Shown here: in pieces, positions 40,297 to 49,889 of the stretch | Numbering within the stretch: position 1 is the stretch's first letter | How the letters are laid out: every line of letters begins with the position of its first letter | Assembly: GCF_020379485.1 (NCBI RefSeq) | Contig: NC_063446.1 | Span: 25,136,610-25,200,609, forward strand | DNA from: Brassica napus | Lineage: Eukaryota; Streptophyta; Magnoliopsida; Brassicales; Brassicaceae | Direction of reading: 5' to 3' | DNA: 64,000 nucleotides | The notes under the pieces: generated by a model | Database searches by the model: none | What the model was told of the DNA's origin: nothing | The model's input: the letters and a program-made list of their open reading frames with translations, nothing else | Position numbers and translations under genes: made by a program

Positions 40297-40682
40297 TACG
40301 AGAACTACGTACAATCTTTTAAACTGATACAAACCCTTGAGCTTGCTTTGTCTTGGTCTTTCATAAATCAATATGCTAAAAATCGGTTTAGATGGCACAT
40401 AGAGTATGTCTAATTTGGCTCTATAATTTACTCTAAAATGGATTTTGAAATAAAAAAAATGCTCACTTTCTATTCTGTTTTTCACTCCATAGTGGAATAC
40501 AAAGTGAATCAATCCCGAATGATTTTATTTTATTTTGTTCATTATTCCATTTTCACTCCAAGATGCAATAGAGTTAAAGCAAAACCCAATTTCATTATAA
40601 AATTACTCCCTTAAACAAAAAAAATGAAAGCAAATAGATCATAAACAAACAATTGTTCATCTTAATTACCACCTAATTTATA

Positions 40683-40917
40683 CTCTTTCCGCTTTTAAAT
40701 GATGTATGTTTTAAAATTTTAAAACATGTTATTAAATGTATTATTTTTGCGATTAGTTATTTAATTTTCATGTTTTCTAGCCAATTAAAATTTAGTAAAC
40801 ACAATTAATATATTCAAGTTTACAATTTTCTATTATTATATGCATTGAAAATGTGAAATATATATCTTTTAAAAACAATTTTTTTTATGAAACATGGATT
40901 ACACTGTAACAGAGGGA
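40683..40917. mobile_element. Degenerate Stowaway-like MITE
   Basis: About 235 bp of AT-rich DNA with imperfect terminal inverted repeats: TACTCTTTCCGCTTTTAAA at the left, and TAATCCCTCTGTTACAG on the reverse strand at the right. This is the Stowaway style (CTCCCTCCG-type). TA flanks both ends approximately. Older than the copy at 63742. Confidence 0.65.
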
Positions 40918-41180
40918 TTAATTGTTTAAAAATATACACATACTGTATTTGAAATTATATTCAACCCGCGGGTTTTGGGGTCGACCCGAAAAGGTTAGTT
41001 ATTTTTCCCGCTAAAAGGTTTGAACTTTTTTTTTTAGTCTACACGGTTCTTCGACCTTGTTTACTTACGACGACTCTTTTCGTTTAGGATGCAATTTTTT
41101 TTTTTGTTTCGCATGATATATAGCAGTTGAGATCTCAGTTCAATCTCCGGTTCGTATATTGTCGGATTCCCATCTGAATC

Positions 41181-44100
41181 ATGAGCTTTCGAGTTCTCCT
41201 GTCGCCGTCCTCCCCCAAGTACGAGACTTTCTCCTTGTTACGTCGTTTGAGTTCCTCCACGGACTTACAACGAGTTTCGCCCAACCATGATGAGACGTAC
41301 AACAGTCTCCTCGGAATATGTCTGGAGCAATGCAAACTATTAAAAACCCGCAAGGTGTTCGACGAAATGCCTCAGAGAACTGTACACGCCTCGAGAATCG
41401 GCAAAGCCGTACATTCCCGGAGCTTGACGCTCGGAATCGATTCCAGAGGGAGATTAAGCAACGCCGTCGTTGATTTATACGCCAAGTGTAAAGAAATAGC
41501 TTACGCTGAGAAGGTTTTCGACTCGCTTGAGAAGGATGTAACGGCGTGGAACTCGATGCTATCGATGTATTCAAGCATTGGGCTACCTGGAAAAGTCTTG
41601 AGGAGTTTTGTATCGTTGTTTAAGGGTTTGTTTTTTCCAAATAAGTTCACTTTTTCGATTGTTTTATCGACCTGTGCTAGGGAGAGTAATGTAGAGTTTG
41701 GTAGACAGATACATTGCTGTATGGTGAAGACGGGTTTTGAAAGGAACTCTTATTGTGGAGGGGCTTTGGTTGATATGTATGCCAAGTGTGACTGTATAGG
41801 TGCTGCTCGGCAAGTTTTCGATGAAATATTGGATCCCAATACAGTTTGCTGGACATGTTTGTTTTCTGGCTATGTCAAAGCTGGTTTGCCAGAGGAAGCT
41901 GTTATAGTTTTTGAGAAGATGCGGGGTGAAGGACATCGTCCTGACCATCTAGCTTTCGTGACAGTTATAAATACTTACATCAGTTTAGGGAAACTGAAGG
42001 ATGCACGTGTGTTGTTTGGGGAGATGGCGAGCCCTGATGTGGTAGCGTGGAATGTAATGATATCAGGGCATGGTAAACGAGGGTGTGAGTCAGTGGCTGT
42101 TGAGTATTTTCTCAATATGCGGAAGTTTGGTGTTAGATCCACTCGTTCTACACTAGGAAGCGTTTTAAGCGCCATTGGGATTGTAGCGAATCTTGAGTTA
42201 GGTTTGGTAGTTCATGCAGAGGCTATTAAACAAGGGCTTGCCTGTAATATATATGTTGGGAGTTCTTTGGTCAGCATGTACTCGAAGTGTGAGAGAATGG
42301 AGGATGCTGCGAAAGTATTTGAGGCTTTGGAGGAGAGAAACGACGTCTTGTGGAACGCGATGATCAGAGGTTATGCACATAACGGAGAAGCCCGCAAGGT
42401 TATGGAACTGTTTATGGATATGAGATGCTCTGGTCATAACGTTGATGATTTCACCTTTACAAGCTTGTTAAGCACTTGTGCTGCATCACATGATCTTGAC
42501 ATGGGGAGCCAGTTTCACTCGGTTATCATCAAGAAGAAATTAGCGGATAACTTATTCGTTGGAAATGCATTGGTAGACATGTATGCAAAATGCGGAGGTG
42601 TCGAAGATGCAAGGAAGATTTTTGAGCGCATGTGGGAACGTGATAATGTATCGTGGAACACGATGATTGGTGGTTATGTCCAAGACGAGAACGAGAGTGA
42701 GGCTTTCAACTTGTTCAAGAGGATGAATTCTTGCGGTATGGTGTCTGATGGATCATGTTTAGCTAGCACGCTCAAGGCGTGTGCAAACGTTCGTGGTCTT
42801 TATCAAGGCAAACAAGCTCACTGCCTCTCTGTCAAGTGTGGCTTAGAGACGGATCTTCACGCTGGGAGCTCGCTCATTGACATGTATGCCAAGTGTGGGG
42901 TCATCGAAGACTCGCGTAAAGTTTTCTCCTCTATGCCTGAGTGGAGCGTTGTGTCGATGAATGCTTTAATTGCAGGCTATTCTCAGAACAACTTGGATGA
43001 ATCTGTGGTTCTCTTTCGAGAGATGCTGAACAGAGGTGTTAACCCATCTGAAATCACTTTTGCCACCATTGTTGAAGCTTGTGATAAACCAGAAACGTTG
43101 ATCTTAGGAACACAGTTCCATGGTCAAATAGCAAAGAGAGGGGTCTCATATGAAGGTGAATATCTAGGGATTTCTCTTTTGGGTTTATACATGAACTCAT
43201 GTAGAATTGTGGAGGCGTGTGTTCTTTTCTCAGAGTTGCCAAGCCCTAAGAGTATCGTTCTCTGGACGGGGATGATGTCAGGGCACAGTCAGAACGGTTT
43301 CTATGAGGAAGCTTTGAAGTTCTACAAAGAAATGCGTCAGGATGGTGCTTTACCTGATCAGGCAACATTTGTCACTGTTCTTCGAGTGTGCTCTGTCTTA
43401 TCCTCTTTAAGAGAAGGTAGAGCTATTCATTCTCTTACCTTCCACTTGGCTCATGACCTGGACGAGTTAACCTCTAACACCCTAATAGACATGTATGCTA
43501 AATGTGGGGACATGAAAAGTTCATCGCAAGTTTTTGATGAAATGAAGCGTAGAAGCAACGTTGTCTCATGGAACTCCATCATCAATGGATATGCTAAAAA
43601 TGGTTACGCTGAAGATGCCCTTAAGATATTTGATTCCATGAGACAATCTCATATCACGCCAGATGAAATCACGTTCCTAGGTGTTCTCACAGCTTGTAGC
43701 CATGCAGGGAAAGTGTCAGAAGGGAGGAAGATTTTTGTGATGATGATTAGTCAATATGGTATTGAAGCGCGTGTAGATCATGTAGCTTGTATGGTTGATC
43801 TTCTAGGAAGATGGGGTTATCTTGAAGAAGCCGTTGACTTTCTAGAAGCACAAAACCTGAAACCAGATGCAAGAGTATGGTCATCGCTCCTTGGTGCATG
43901 TAGTATCCATGGAGATGACATTAGAGGAGAAATGGCTGCTGAGAAGCTCATTGAACTTGAACCACAAAACTCGTCAGCTTTTGTTCTTCTTTCGAACATA
44001 TATGCCTCACAGGGACGTTGGGAGAAGGTCAATGCTTTGAGGAAAGACATGAAAGACAGAGGAGTCAGTAAGGTACCTGGATGTAGTTGGATTGATGTGG

Positions 44101-44252
44101 GAGAGAGAAAACACGTTTTTGGTGCAGGAGACAAATCTCATTCTGATATTTGCAAAATAGAGACGTTTCTTGAAGATATATATGATGTGGTGAAAGATGA
44201 TGCAATCGTCAATCATGATATCATGGAACATGCTTCTCATGTTTGTATCTAA
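41181..44252 (+). CDS. PLS-class pentatricopeptide repeat protein, E subgroup
   Basis: Intronless 1023-aa protein with some 25 PPR motifs of alternating P, L and S types, for example NALVDMYAKCGGVEDARKIF and VSWNTMIGGYVQDENESEAF. It ends with E and E+ motifs (KVPGCSWIDVGERKHVFGAG, then DKSHSDICKIETFLEDI) and no DYW domain. E-type PLS proteins specify C-to-U editing sites in plant organelle RNA and recruit a DYW deaminase in trans. The Ser/Arg-rich start (MSFRVLLSPSSP, LLRRLSSST) suggests organelle import. Length and position match AT3G09040. Confidence 0.93.
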   Translation: MSFRVLLSPSSPKYETFSLLRRLSSSTDLQRVSPNHDETYNSLLGICLEQCKLLKTRKVFDEMPQRTVHASRIGKAVHSRSLTLGIDSRGRLSNAVVDLYAKCKEIAYAEKVFDSLEKDVTAWNSMLSMYSSIGLPGKVLRSFVSLFKGLFFPNKFTFSIVLSTCARESNVEFGRQIHCCMVKTGFERNSYCGGALVDMYAKCDCIGAARQVFDEILDPNTVCWTCLFSGYVKAGLPEEAVIVFEKMRGEGHRPDHLAFVTVINTYISLGKLKDARVLFGEMASPDVVAWNVMISGHGKRGCESVAVEYFLNMRKFGVRSTRSTLGSVLSAIGIVANLELGLVVHAEAIKQGLACNIYVGSSLVSMYSKCERMEDAAKVFEALEERNDVLWNAMIRGYAHNGEARKVMELFMDMRCSGHNVDDFTFTSLLSTCAASHDLDMGSQFHSVIIKKKLADNLFVGNALVDMYAKCGGVEDARKIFERMWERDNVSWNTMIGGYVQDENESEAFNLFKRMNSCGMVSDGSCLASTLKACANVRGLYQGKQAHCLSVKCGLETDLHAGSSLIDMYAKCGVIEDSRKVFSSMPEWSVVSMNALIAGYSQNNLDESVVLFREMLNRGVNPSEITFATIVEACDKPETLILGTQFHGQIAKRGVSYEGEYLGISLLGLYMNSCRIVEACVLFSELPSPKSIVLWTGMMSGHSQNGFYEEALKFYKEMRQDGALPDQATFVTVLRVCSVLSSLREGRAIHSLTFHLAHDLDELTSNTLIDMYAKCGDMKSSSQVFDEMKRRSNVVSWNSIINGYAKNGYAEDALKIFDSMRQSHITPDEITFLGVLTACSHAGKVSEGRKIFVMMISQYGIEARVDHVACMVDLLGRWGYLEEAVDFLEAQNLKPDARVWSSLLGACSIHGDDIRGEMAAEKLIELEPQNSSAFVLLSNIYASQGRWEKVNALRKDMKDRGVSKVPGCSWIDVGERKHVFGAGDKSHSDICKIETFLEDIYDVVKDDAIVNHDIMEHASHVCI

Positions 44253-44345
44253 TAACAGGGAAACTACAAAGTTAAAGATCAGCAGATCAGCTCATAGACA
44301 AATTGTATACAAAGGTGACCATGTTTTATGGCCTTTGATGATGAC

Positions 44346-44542
44346 ATGATGTGGACCAAGTTTTCATCTATAGCCAAGAGAAACATAAGGCTTCATTCTC
44401 TGTGTTCCTCGACTACTATCAGGTAACTCAGGTTAGTGTGCTACCAAGGCTAAAGGTTTTACAGGAAACATGACCAAATCTATCATTTTTCTTACTAGGC
44501 ATTGCTGGAGATCACACAATCCAAGTGAAGTAGCAGATGGAG
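44346..44542 (+). pseudogene. HY2 fragment (end of exon 5, intron, start of exon 6)
   Basis: Aligns collinearly with HY2 at about 21232-21423. The exon 5 end matches (GATGTGGAC, then CATTCTCTGTGTTCCTCGAC and TACTATCAGGT). The intron is similar, and the exon 6 start (GCATTGCTGGAGATCACA) and CCAAGTGAAG follow, then a TAG stop replaces a sense codon. By eye about 75-80% identical including the intron, so it came from genomic DNA rather than from a spliced RNA. Confidence 0.88.
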
Positions 44543-44559
44543 TTTTACGGTTTGATGTT

Positions 44560-45075
44560 TCAGCCAAAAACTGAAACACCAACCCGACCCGAAATAAAGG
44601 TATCAGATCGGGTTCGAATCCAGCTAATAATCCGATCGTGTTTCATATTGAGATACTTTGGATATAGCTTCGGTTCGGGTTTATCCGATAACCGAAACAT
44701 AACCCGAACATATAATTGTAGTTATGTATATGGTATACATACATACTACTCATGCAGTCATGCTAAGTGTTACGATTTTTTGAGTTTTGGATTATAAATA
44801 TTATAATGTTATAAACTTTCGAGTGTTGCTATTTTTGAATTTGATATATATTCTTTTATTCAGTTTAAGTACTAAATTTTCTATATTTAGACTTTTAATT
44901 ATGCATTTTATTTTAGTATAACCGAATCAATCCAAAAAAATCCAAACGATATATTGTTATTTTATGAGTTCTAGAATGTGTTTCAGAATGTGTTATATTC
45001 AAATCCGACCCGTATTCGCAAATTCGCAAATTCATAAGAACTGTAATCCGAAAAACCCGATCGAAACCTGAACAT
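44560..45075. repeat. GGTTCGG-rich repeat remnant
   Basis: Non-coding segment with clusters of CCGACCCG, GGTTCGGGT and ATCCGA motifs at both ends of an AT-rich core, in the style of the complete hAT-like element at 58310-58977. No clear termini or target duplication are seen. Confidence 0.5.
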
Positions 45076-45079
45076 CTTA

Positions 45080-46539
45080 GGGCATCATTATCGCTAGTAT
45101 TTAGGGGATTTCTTAAGTTAATTATGCATTAAAAATAAATCAAAAACACTAATAAACACAAGAGGCGTCGCTTAATTTGGCTAAGCAAGAGACGGTATTT
45201 GAGGACACGTGTAGGCAAAATGAGAGGAAAGAGGAGGAGCGTGTCTTCGGTTTGCTTTGGTTCTGCTCTCTCTTTCTCTCGAAACCTCTCCATCTTCATC
45301 TCCGAGAAGGCGATTCTCTCTCTCTCTGTGGTTCTTCGACGAATGGCGATAATTCCTCTCTTCGTGGCTGGTAGACGAACCGACGATTCCCTCTCTCTCT
45401 CTCTCTCTTCGTGGCTCCTCGAGGAAACGAATCGTCTTCCTCGATGGCTGTTGTCGAGGGAGGGAAATCGCTGATTATCTCCCTCTTTGTGGGTCTCCTC
45501 GATGGCGAAGGACCGCTCTCTCTCTGTGTGGATCTATTGGAATCGAAAGGTAAATCGTTTGTTGTGTTCTTCAAGCATGCATGTCTTAGATTAGACTTAT
45601 TCTTATTCTGATTGCAAGCTTTTGTTTGTTTGTAGGTTTGATTCTTTCTCGCGGTAGCTCTCATCGACGGCGATATATGGATCTCTGTCGGTGGCTCTCC
45701 TCAACGGCGACGGAGCTCTCTGTCGATGGCTCTCCGTGATTCGCTCAGGTAAAGCTTATGTTTCATGTTCTTCAATAACGCATGTCTCAGATTGTGCTTT
45801 GATCAGTTGTGATTTGTTTGTTGCAAGTTAATCAATTTTGATAATGTTTATGTCCTTTGATTATGTTGGGTTTAGCTGTAAAATATTTTTTTTCAATCTC
45901 GTTTTGTTTGTTGCAAGTTTATCAATTTTGATTTGGCTTCTTTTTGTTGATTTTTTTTTTCTCTCTTTGTGTGGTGAGATGAAGGGATCAACTCGCGTTT
46001 GATATGTTCTGTGGAAAGAGAGGTCAGGAAGGTTCATCAATACAGGTTAGTTTTACTCTTCCACCTGGTCGGAAATGAAATGAAGTGAATTGAATTAGAA
46101 CTGATGTGGTTAGCTTTTGTGATGAATTGAAAGGAGGGTAATTAAAGATGTAGTTAAGTGTAAGATGATGGTTGTGTATGGTAATAAATAGAACTGATGG
46201 TTAGATAGAAAAGCGGACGTGAAGGGTGTTGAATGAATTAGATAAATGTCAAGTCTTTCTGGTTCTGCTTATTTGAAATTGAAAAAAACATTGTTTGTTG
46301 TTTGTTGTTAGATATATGTCAAGTCTTAACGCATTCAAGTCTGGTTCTAGTTAAAACAAAAATTGAAAAAAGCTTTCGTGATGAATTGTTTGGTTGGATG
46401 TGTTGAATGCTACTTCTCTTTCTTGAATTATTTATAACCACTGTCTTTCTCTTGAATCTCTAACATCTGAATGCCCTTGCTCGTTCTTTCTCCTCTGTCT
46501 CCTATTTCTCCTCTTTCTCCTCTATCTTTGACTTCGGAA
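45080..46539 (+). other. Harbinger 5' region (leader, introns, CT-rich repeats)
   Basis: Non-coding part of the transposon before its first gene. It contains CT microsatellites (45262-45470) and several diverged copies of a CTCCTCGATGGCG-type unit between 45340 and 45730. Two paralogous GT-starting intron-like segments (45550-45640, 45750-45830) share CATGTCTnAGATT and TTGTTTGTTG. It probably represents a spliced 5' UTR. Confidence 0.5.
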
Positions 46540-47436
46540 ATGGATTTCAATCCATTTCAGGACTCTGCCAATTTTGTTGAACTACTTAATAGTTAACAAA
46601 ATGTTATCTTTGGCTGTCAAGGAAGTGTTTCACTCTCTTCATCGCAAGCTCCTTTCGTAGCCAGTCAAGAAGATCCTATCATTGGTGACGACGAGCTTCC
46701 AGCAGAGCGTAAGGAACGAAGGACGTGGATGCCAACAGATGATATAGTGTTGATTAGCTCGTGGTTGAACACGAGCAAAGATCCCGTTGTTGGGAATGAG
46801 CAAAAGTCAGTGGATTTTTGGAAGAGAATTGCAGCATACTTCTCGGCGTCTCCTAAGCTTGCTGGTTGTGAAAAAAGAGAAGCATCTCAGTGCAAGCAAC
46901 ATTGGCGCAAGCTGAATGATTTGGTTTGCAAGTTTTGTGGGGCGTATGAAGCAGCAACCAGAGAGAAAACCAGTGGTATGAACGAGAATGATATGCTCAA
47001 ATTAGCCCACAAAATCTTCTTCAACAACCATCAAAAGAAGTTCATCCTTGAGCATGCGTGGAAGGAGCTTCGCGCTGACCAGAAGTGGTGTGAACTCTCT
47101 ATAGAAAAAAATGGAAGCAGCTCCAAAAGGAAGAAGTTCGAGGATGGTTCACATTCAGCAAGCTCTCAAGTTAATGAAAACAATGCTGCTGTAGATGATA
47201 ACGGAACATGTCGTCCTCCGAGTGTTAAGGCAGCAAAAGCCCGTGGGAAGAAGCCGTTGGTTGAGAGGAAAGAGCTCTCTGACTTCCAGACTATGTGGAG
47301 CATCAAGAAGGAGGATTTGACAATGAAGGAAAAGCTCTCTAAGATGAACCTACTTGAGAGTCTTGTTGCAAAACAAGTACCACTAGCTGATTACGAAGAA
47401 GCTCTCAAGAAAAAACTCATAAATGAGTTGATGTAA
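46540..47436 (+). pseudogene. Harbinger Myb/SANT-like ORF1 protein
   Basis: The family start MDFNPFQ is at 46540, but codon 19 (46594) is TAA. The frame is then open from 46597 to 47436. The Myb/SANT-like domain follows (RRTWMPTDDIVLISSWLN, then WKRIAAYF, QCKQHWRKLND), with a C-terminal NAM-associated/GST-T3-like region and a coiled basic tail (EDLTMKEKLSKMNLLESL). In Harbinger elements this protein carries the transposase to the nucleus and to DNA ends. Genome annotation often labels such copies glutathione S-transferase T3-like, which is misleading. Translation from an internal ATG (46729) could still give 235 aa. Confidence 0.85.
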
Positions 47437-48335
47437 CTCTCGGTCATGTTCTTGTTCTAGTTGTTTCATAGGACTTCTTGGTTGCTCTGTTTAAGTTTCA
47501 TGTTATGTCTAATTAGTTTAAGTATGTCATGTTTTGTTTCTTGTTAAATTTGTAATGATTTCCACTCTTTGGTCTTTGTTGAGTTATCTGTTGAGCTATA
47601 TTGTCAAGTTAATGTTTTGGTCTTTGTTGAGTTAAATGTTGATGTGGACTATTCTTTTATTTGTTTCAGGTAACGAGTGAAGAGTGAAGCAAGTGGTTCC
47701 ATCTCTTTGTTTTCTTGTGTCACGGGAAAGAAGAGGCTGCATACTGGTTCTGTCACGGGAAAGAACTTCACATGCCTTGTAATAATAAGGTAATGGGACT
47801 ACTCATTACCATCAAAGCCACGTACCATGTTCCGTTTGAAATGAATACAATACGTGGCATTGGTAGTAATGAGTGTTCCCGCTACCATATTGAGATTGAA
47901 GATTCACGGAGTAGCATTTTCAGGTCAATCACGGGCCATTCTTGTAGTCATTTCCTGTGTTGTGTCGTCTTTTGTATCAGTGTGTCACGGGCCATTCTTG
48001 TAATCATGTCTTGTTTTGAGTCGTCTCTTGTTTTGTCATATAGTCATTTATTCTCATGTATCACAGACTCTCTTGTACACTCAAGTCTTGTAGTCTTCTA
48101 TTTTCATGTATATCACGGACTTTGTATGTTTAGTAAGGACAGTGTAATTCGAAACCTGTATAAATGAAAGTGTATTTTACAAGATCAGACTTCCATCTCA
48201 AGTTCTTCTATCTCTCTCAAGTTCTTTTTTTCTCTCTCAAGTTCTTTCTTATTTCACAGGTTAAACTTCTTACGTGGTTTTCTCTCACTAATAACAAGTT
48301 TATAAACAAGTCATCTTCTCTTTTAAATCACCTTA
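47437..48335 (+). repeat. Spacer between Harbinger genes, with tandem repeats
   Basis: Non-coding transposon DNA. A unit of about 65 bp with TCACGGGCCATTCTTGTA occurs at 47931 and 47986, with a further diverged copy after 48050. A shorter TCACGGGAAAGAA repeat is at 47720 and 47753, and TCTCTCAAGTTCTT is repeated at 48213-48245. Confidence 0.6.
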
Positions 48336-49642
48336 ATGGCTTCTTTTTTTCAAAACACTTTAGATGATTCTTTTGATGATACATTTGATGAGCTCTTTGA
48401 TCAACATTTTGATCAAGCCTTTGAGAATTTTACCATTCATGGTGATCAAGAAGAACGAAGAAAAAAAAGAAAAAAACGAGCTTATATCGAAAGAAATCGT
48501 GAAGAAGGGCATATTCGTTTATGGAATGATAATTTCAGTGAAACTCCAACGTATCCTGATAATTTCTTCCGACGACGTTTTATAATGAACAAGCCATTGT
48601 TCATGCACATTGTTGATCGACTCTCCAACGAAGTTCAATATTTTCGGGAAAAGAAAGATGGTCTCGGAAGGATTAGTCTATCTCCCCTTCAAAAGTGTAC
48701 CGCAGCCATTCGTGTCTTGGTGTATGGTTCTGTAGCTGATACGGTCGACGAATACCTCCGGCTCGGTGAAATAACAACTCGGTTATGTGTGAAAAATTTT
48801 GTGGAAAGAATAATATATTTGTTTGGCGATGAGTACTTAAGAAGACCAACACCGGCTGATCTTCAACGTCTACTTGATGTTGGAGAGCATCGTGAATTTC
48901 CCGAGATGATAGGAAGCATCGATTGTATGCACTGGGAGTGGAAGAATTGTCCCACTGCTTGGAAAGGGCAATATTTTCGTGGTTCGGGTAAACCAACAAT
49001 CGTTTTAGAGGCGGTTGCTTCTTACGATAATATGACATGTGTTTTTTGGACCTCCAGGTACATTAAATGATATCAATGTTCTTGATTGTTTACATGTTTT
49101 TAATAACACAATGAAAGGTCAAGCTTTGAATGTCACTTTCTCAGTCAATGGAATAGAGTATCATATGGCTTACTACTTCACCGATGGTATTTATCCGAAA
49201 TTGACAACTTTTATCCAATATATTCCTATACCACAAGGTCCGCAAGCAGTTTATTTGCTCAATGTCAAGAAGTTGTCCGAAAAGATGTCGAACATGCTTT
49301 CGGAGTCTTGCAAGCGCGCTTTGCCATTGTTAAAATCCAGCGCTGCTTTAGGATAAAGTCAAAATTGGGAAGATTATCAGAGCATGTATCATACTCCATA
49401 ATATGATAGTACAAGACGAACGAGGTGGATACACTCAGTTTGATGTTTCAGAGTTCCAACAAGGAGAAGACCACAGAAGTTCACATGCCGATCTCACGTA
49501 TTCTACAGATATCCCTTCAAATATCGCAAATATGATAGGTGTTCGAATAAGAATTCGTGATAGACAAATGCATCAACAACTGAAAGATGATTTGGTTGAA
49601 CATATTTGGCGTAGATTTGGACGTGGTGAAGATAACAACTGA
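48336..49642 (+). pseudogene. PIF/Harbinger DDE transposase
   Basis: Open from 48336 for 244 codons: acidic N-terminus, RRRKKR-like basic region, helix region (RFIMNKPLFMHIVDRL) and the first catalytic Asp in EMIGSIDCMHWEWKNCP. A frameshift near 49045 moves the reading into the second segment (FFGPPGTLNDINVLD, then the second-Asp region in YYFTDGIYPK). Further shifts at about 49250 and 49390 break the rest, with the C-terminal NMIVQDERGG (after the catalytic Glu region) in another frame to 49642. At least three frameshifts, so inactive. Confidence 0.9.
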
Positions 49643-49889
49643 TCTCGGATGCTTCTTTCAAATAATTCTCGTTTATTTTAACAATCTTTGTTTTCGTATT
49701 TTTATTTAAAAATCTATTTTAAAAATGTTATCTTTTACTATTGTTTTATTTAATAATTTTTTTTTAATTTTAATAAAAAATGTTTAATATTATTTTATTT
49801 TTAAAAACCCTAAAATAAGAGATTTGCAATGGAGACATAAAAATCTCAAGTTTGTTAACTAAGTTTTTTAATCAATTTTATTCCCTAAA

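Noticed and set aside
45177..45664. Overlapping frames in the CT-rich Harbinger leader
   Set aside because: Arise from CT microsatellite periodicity, with no domain or coding constraint.
47720..48110. Regularly repeated TCACGGG units, considered as a CRISPR-like array
   Set aside because: Units are diverged, spacing is uneven, and they lie in a plant transposon; simple tandem duplication.
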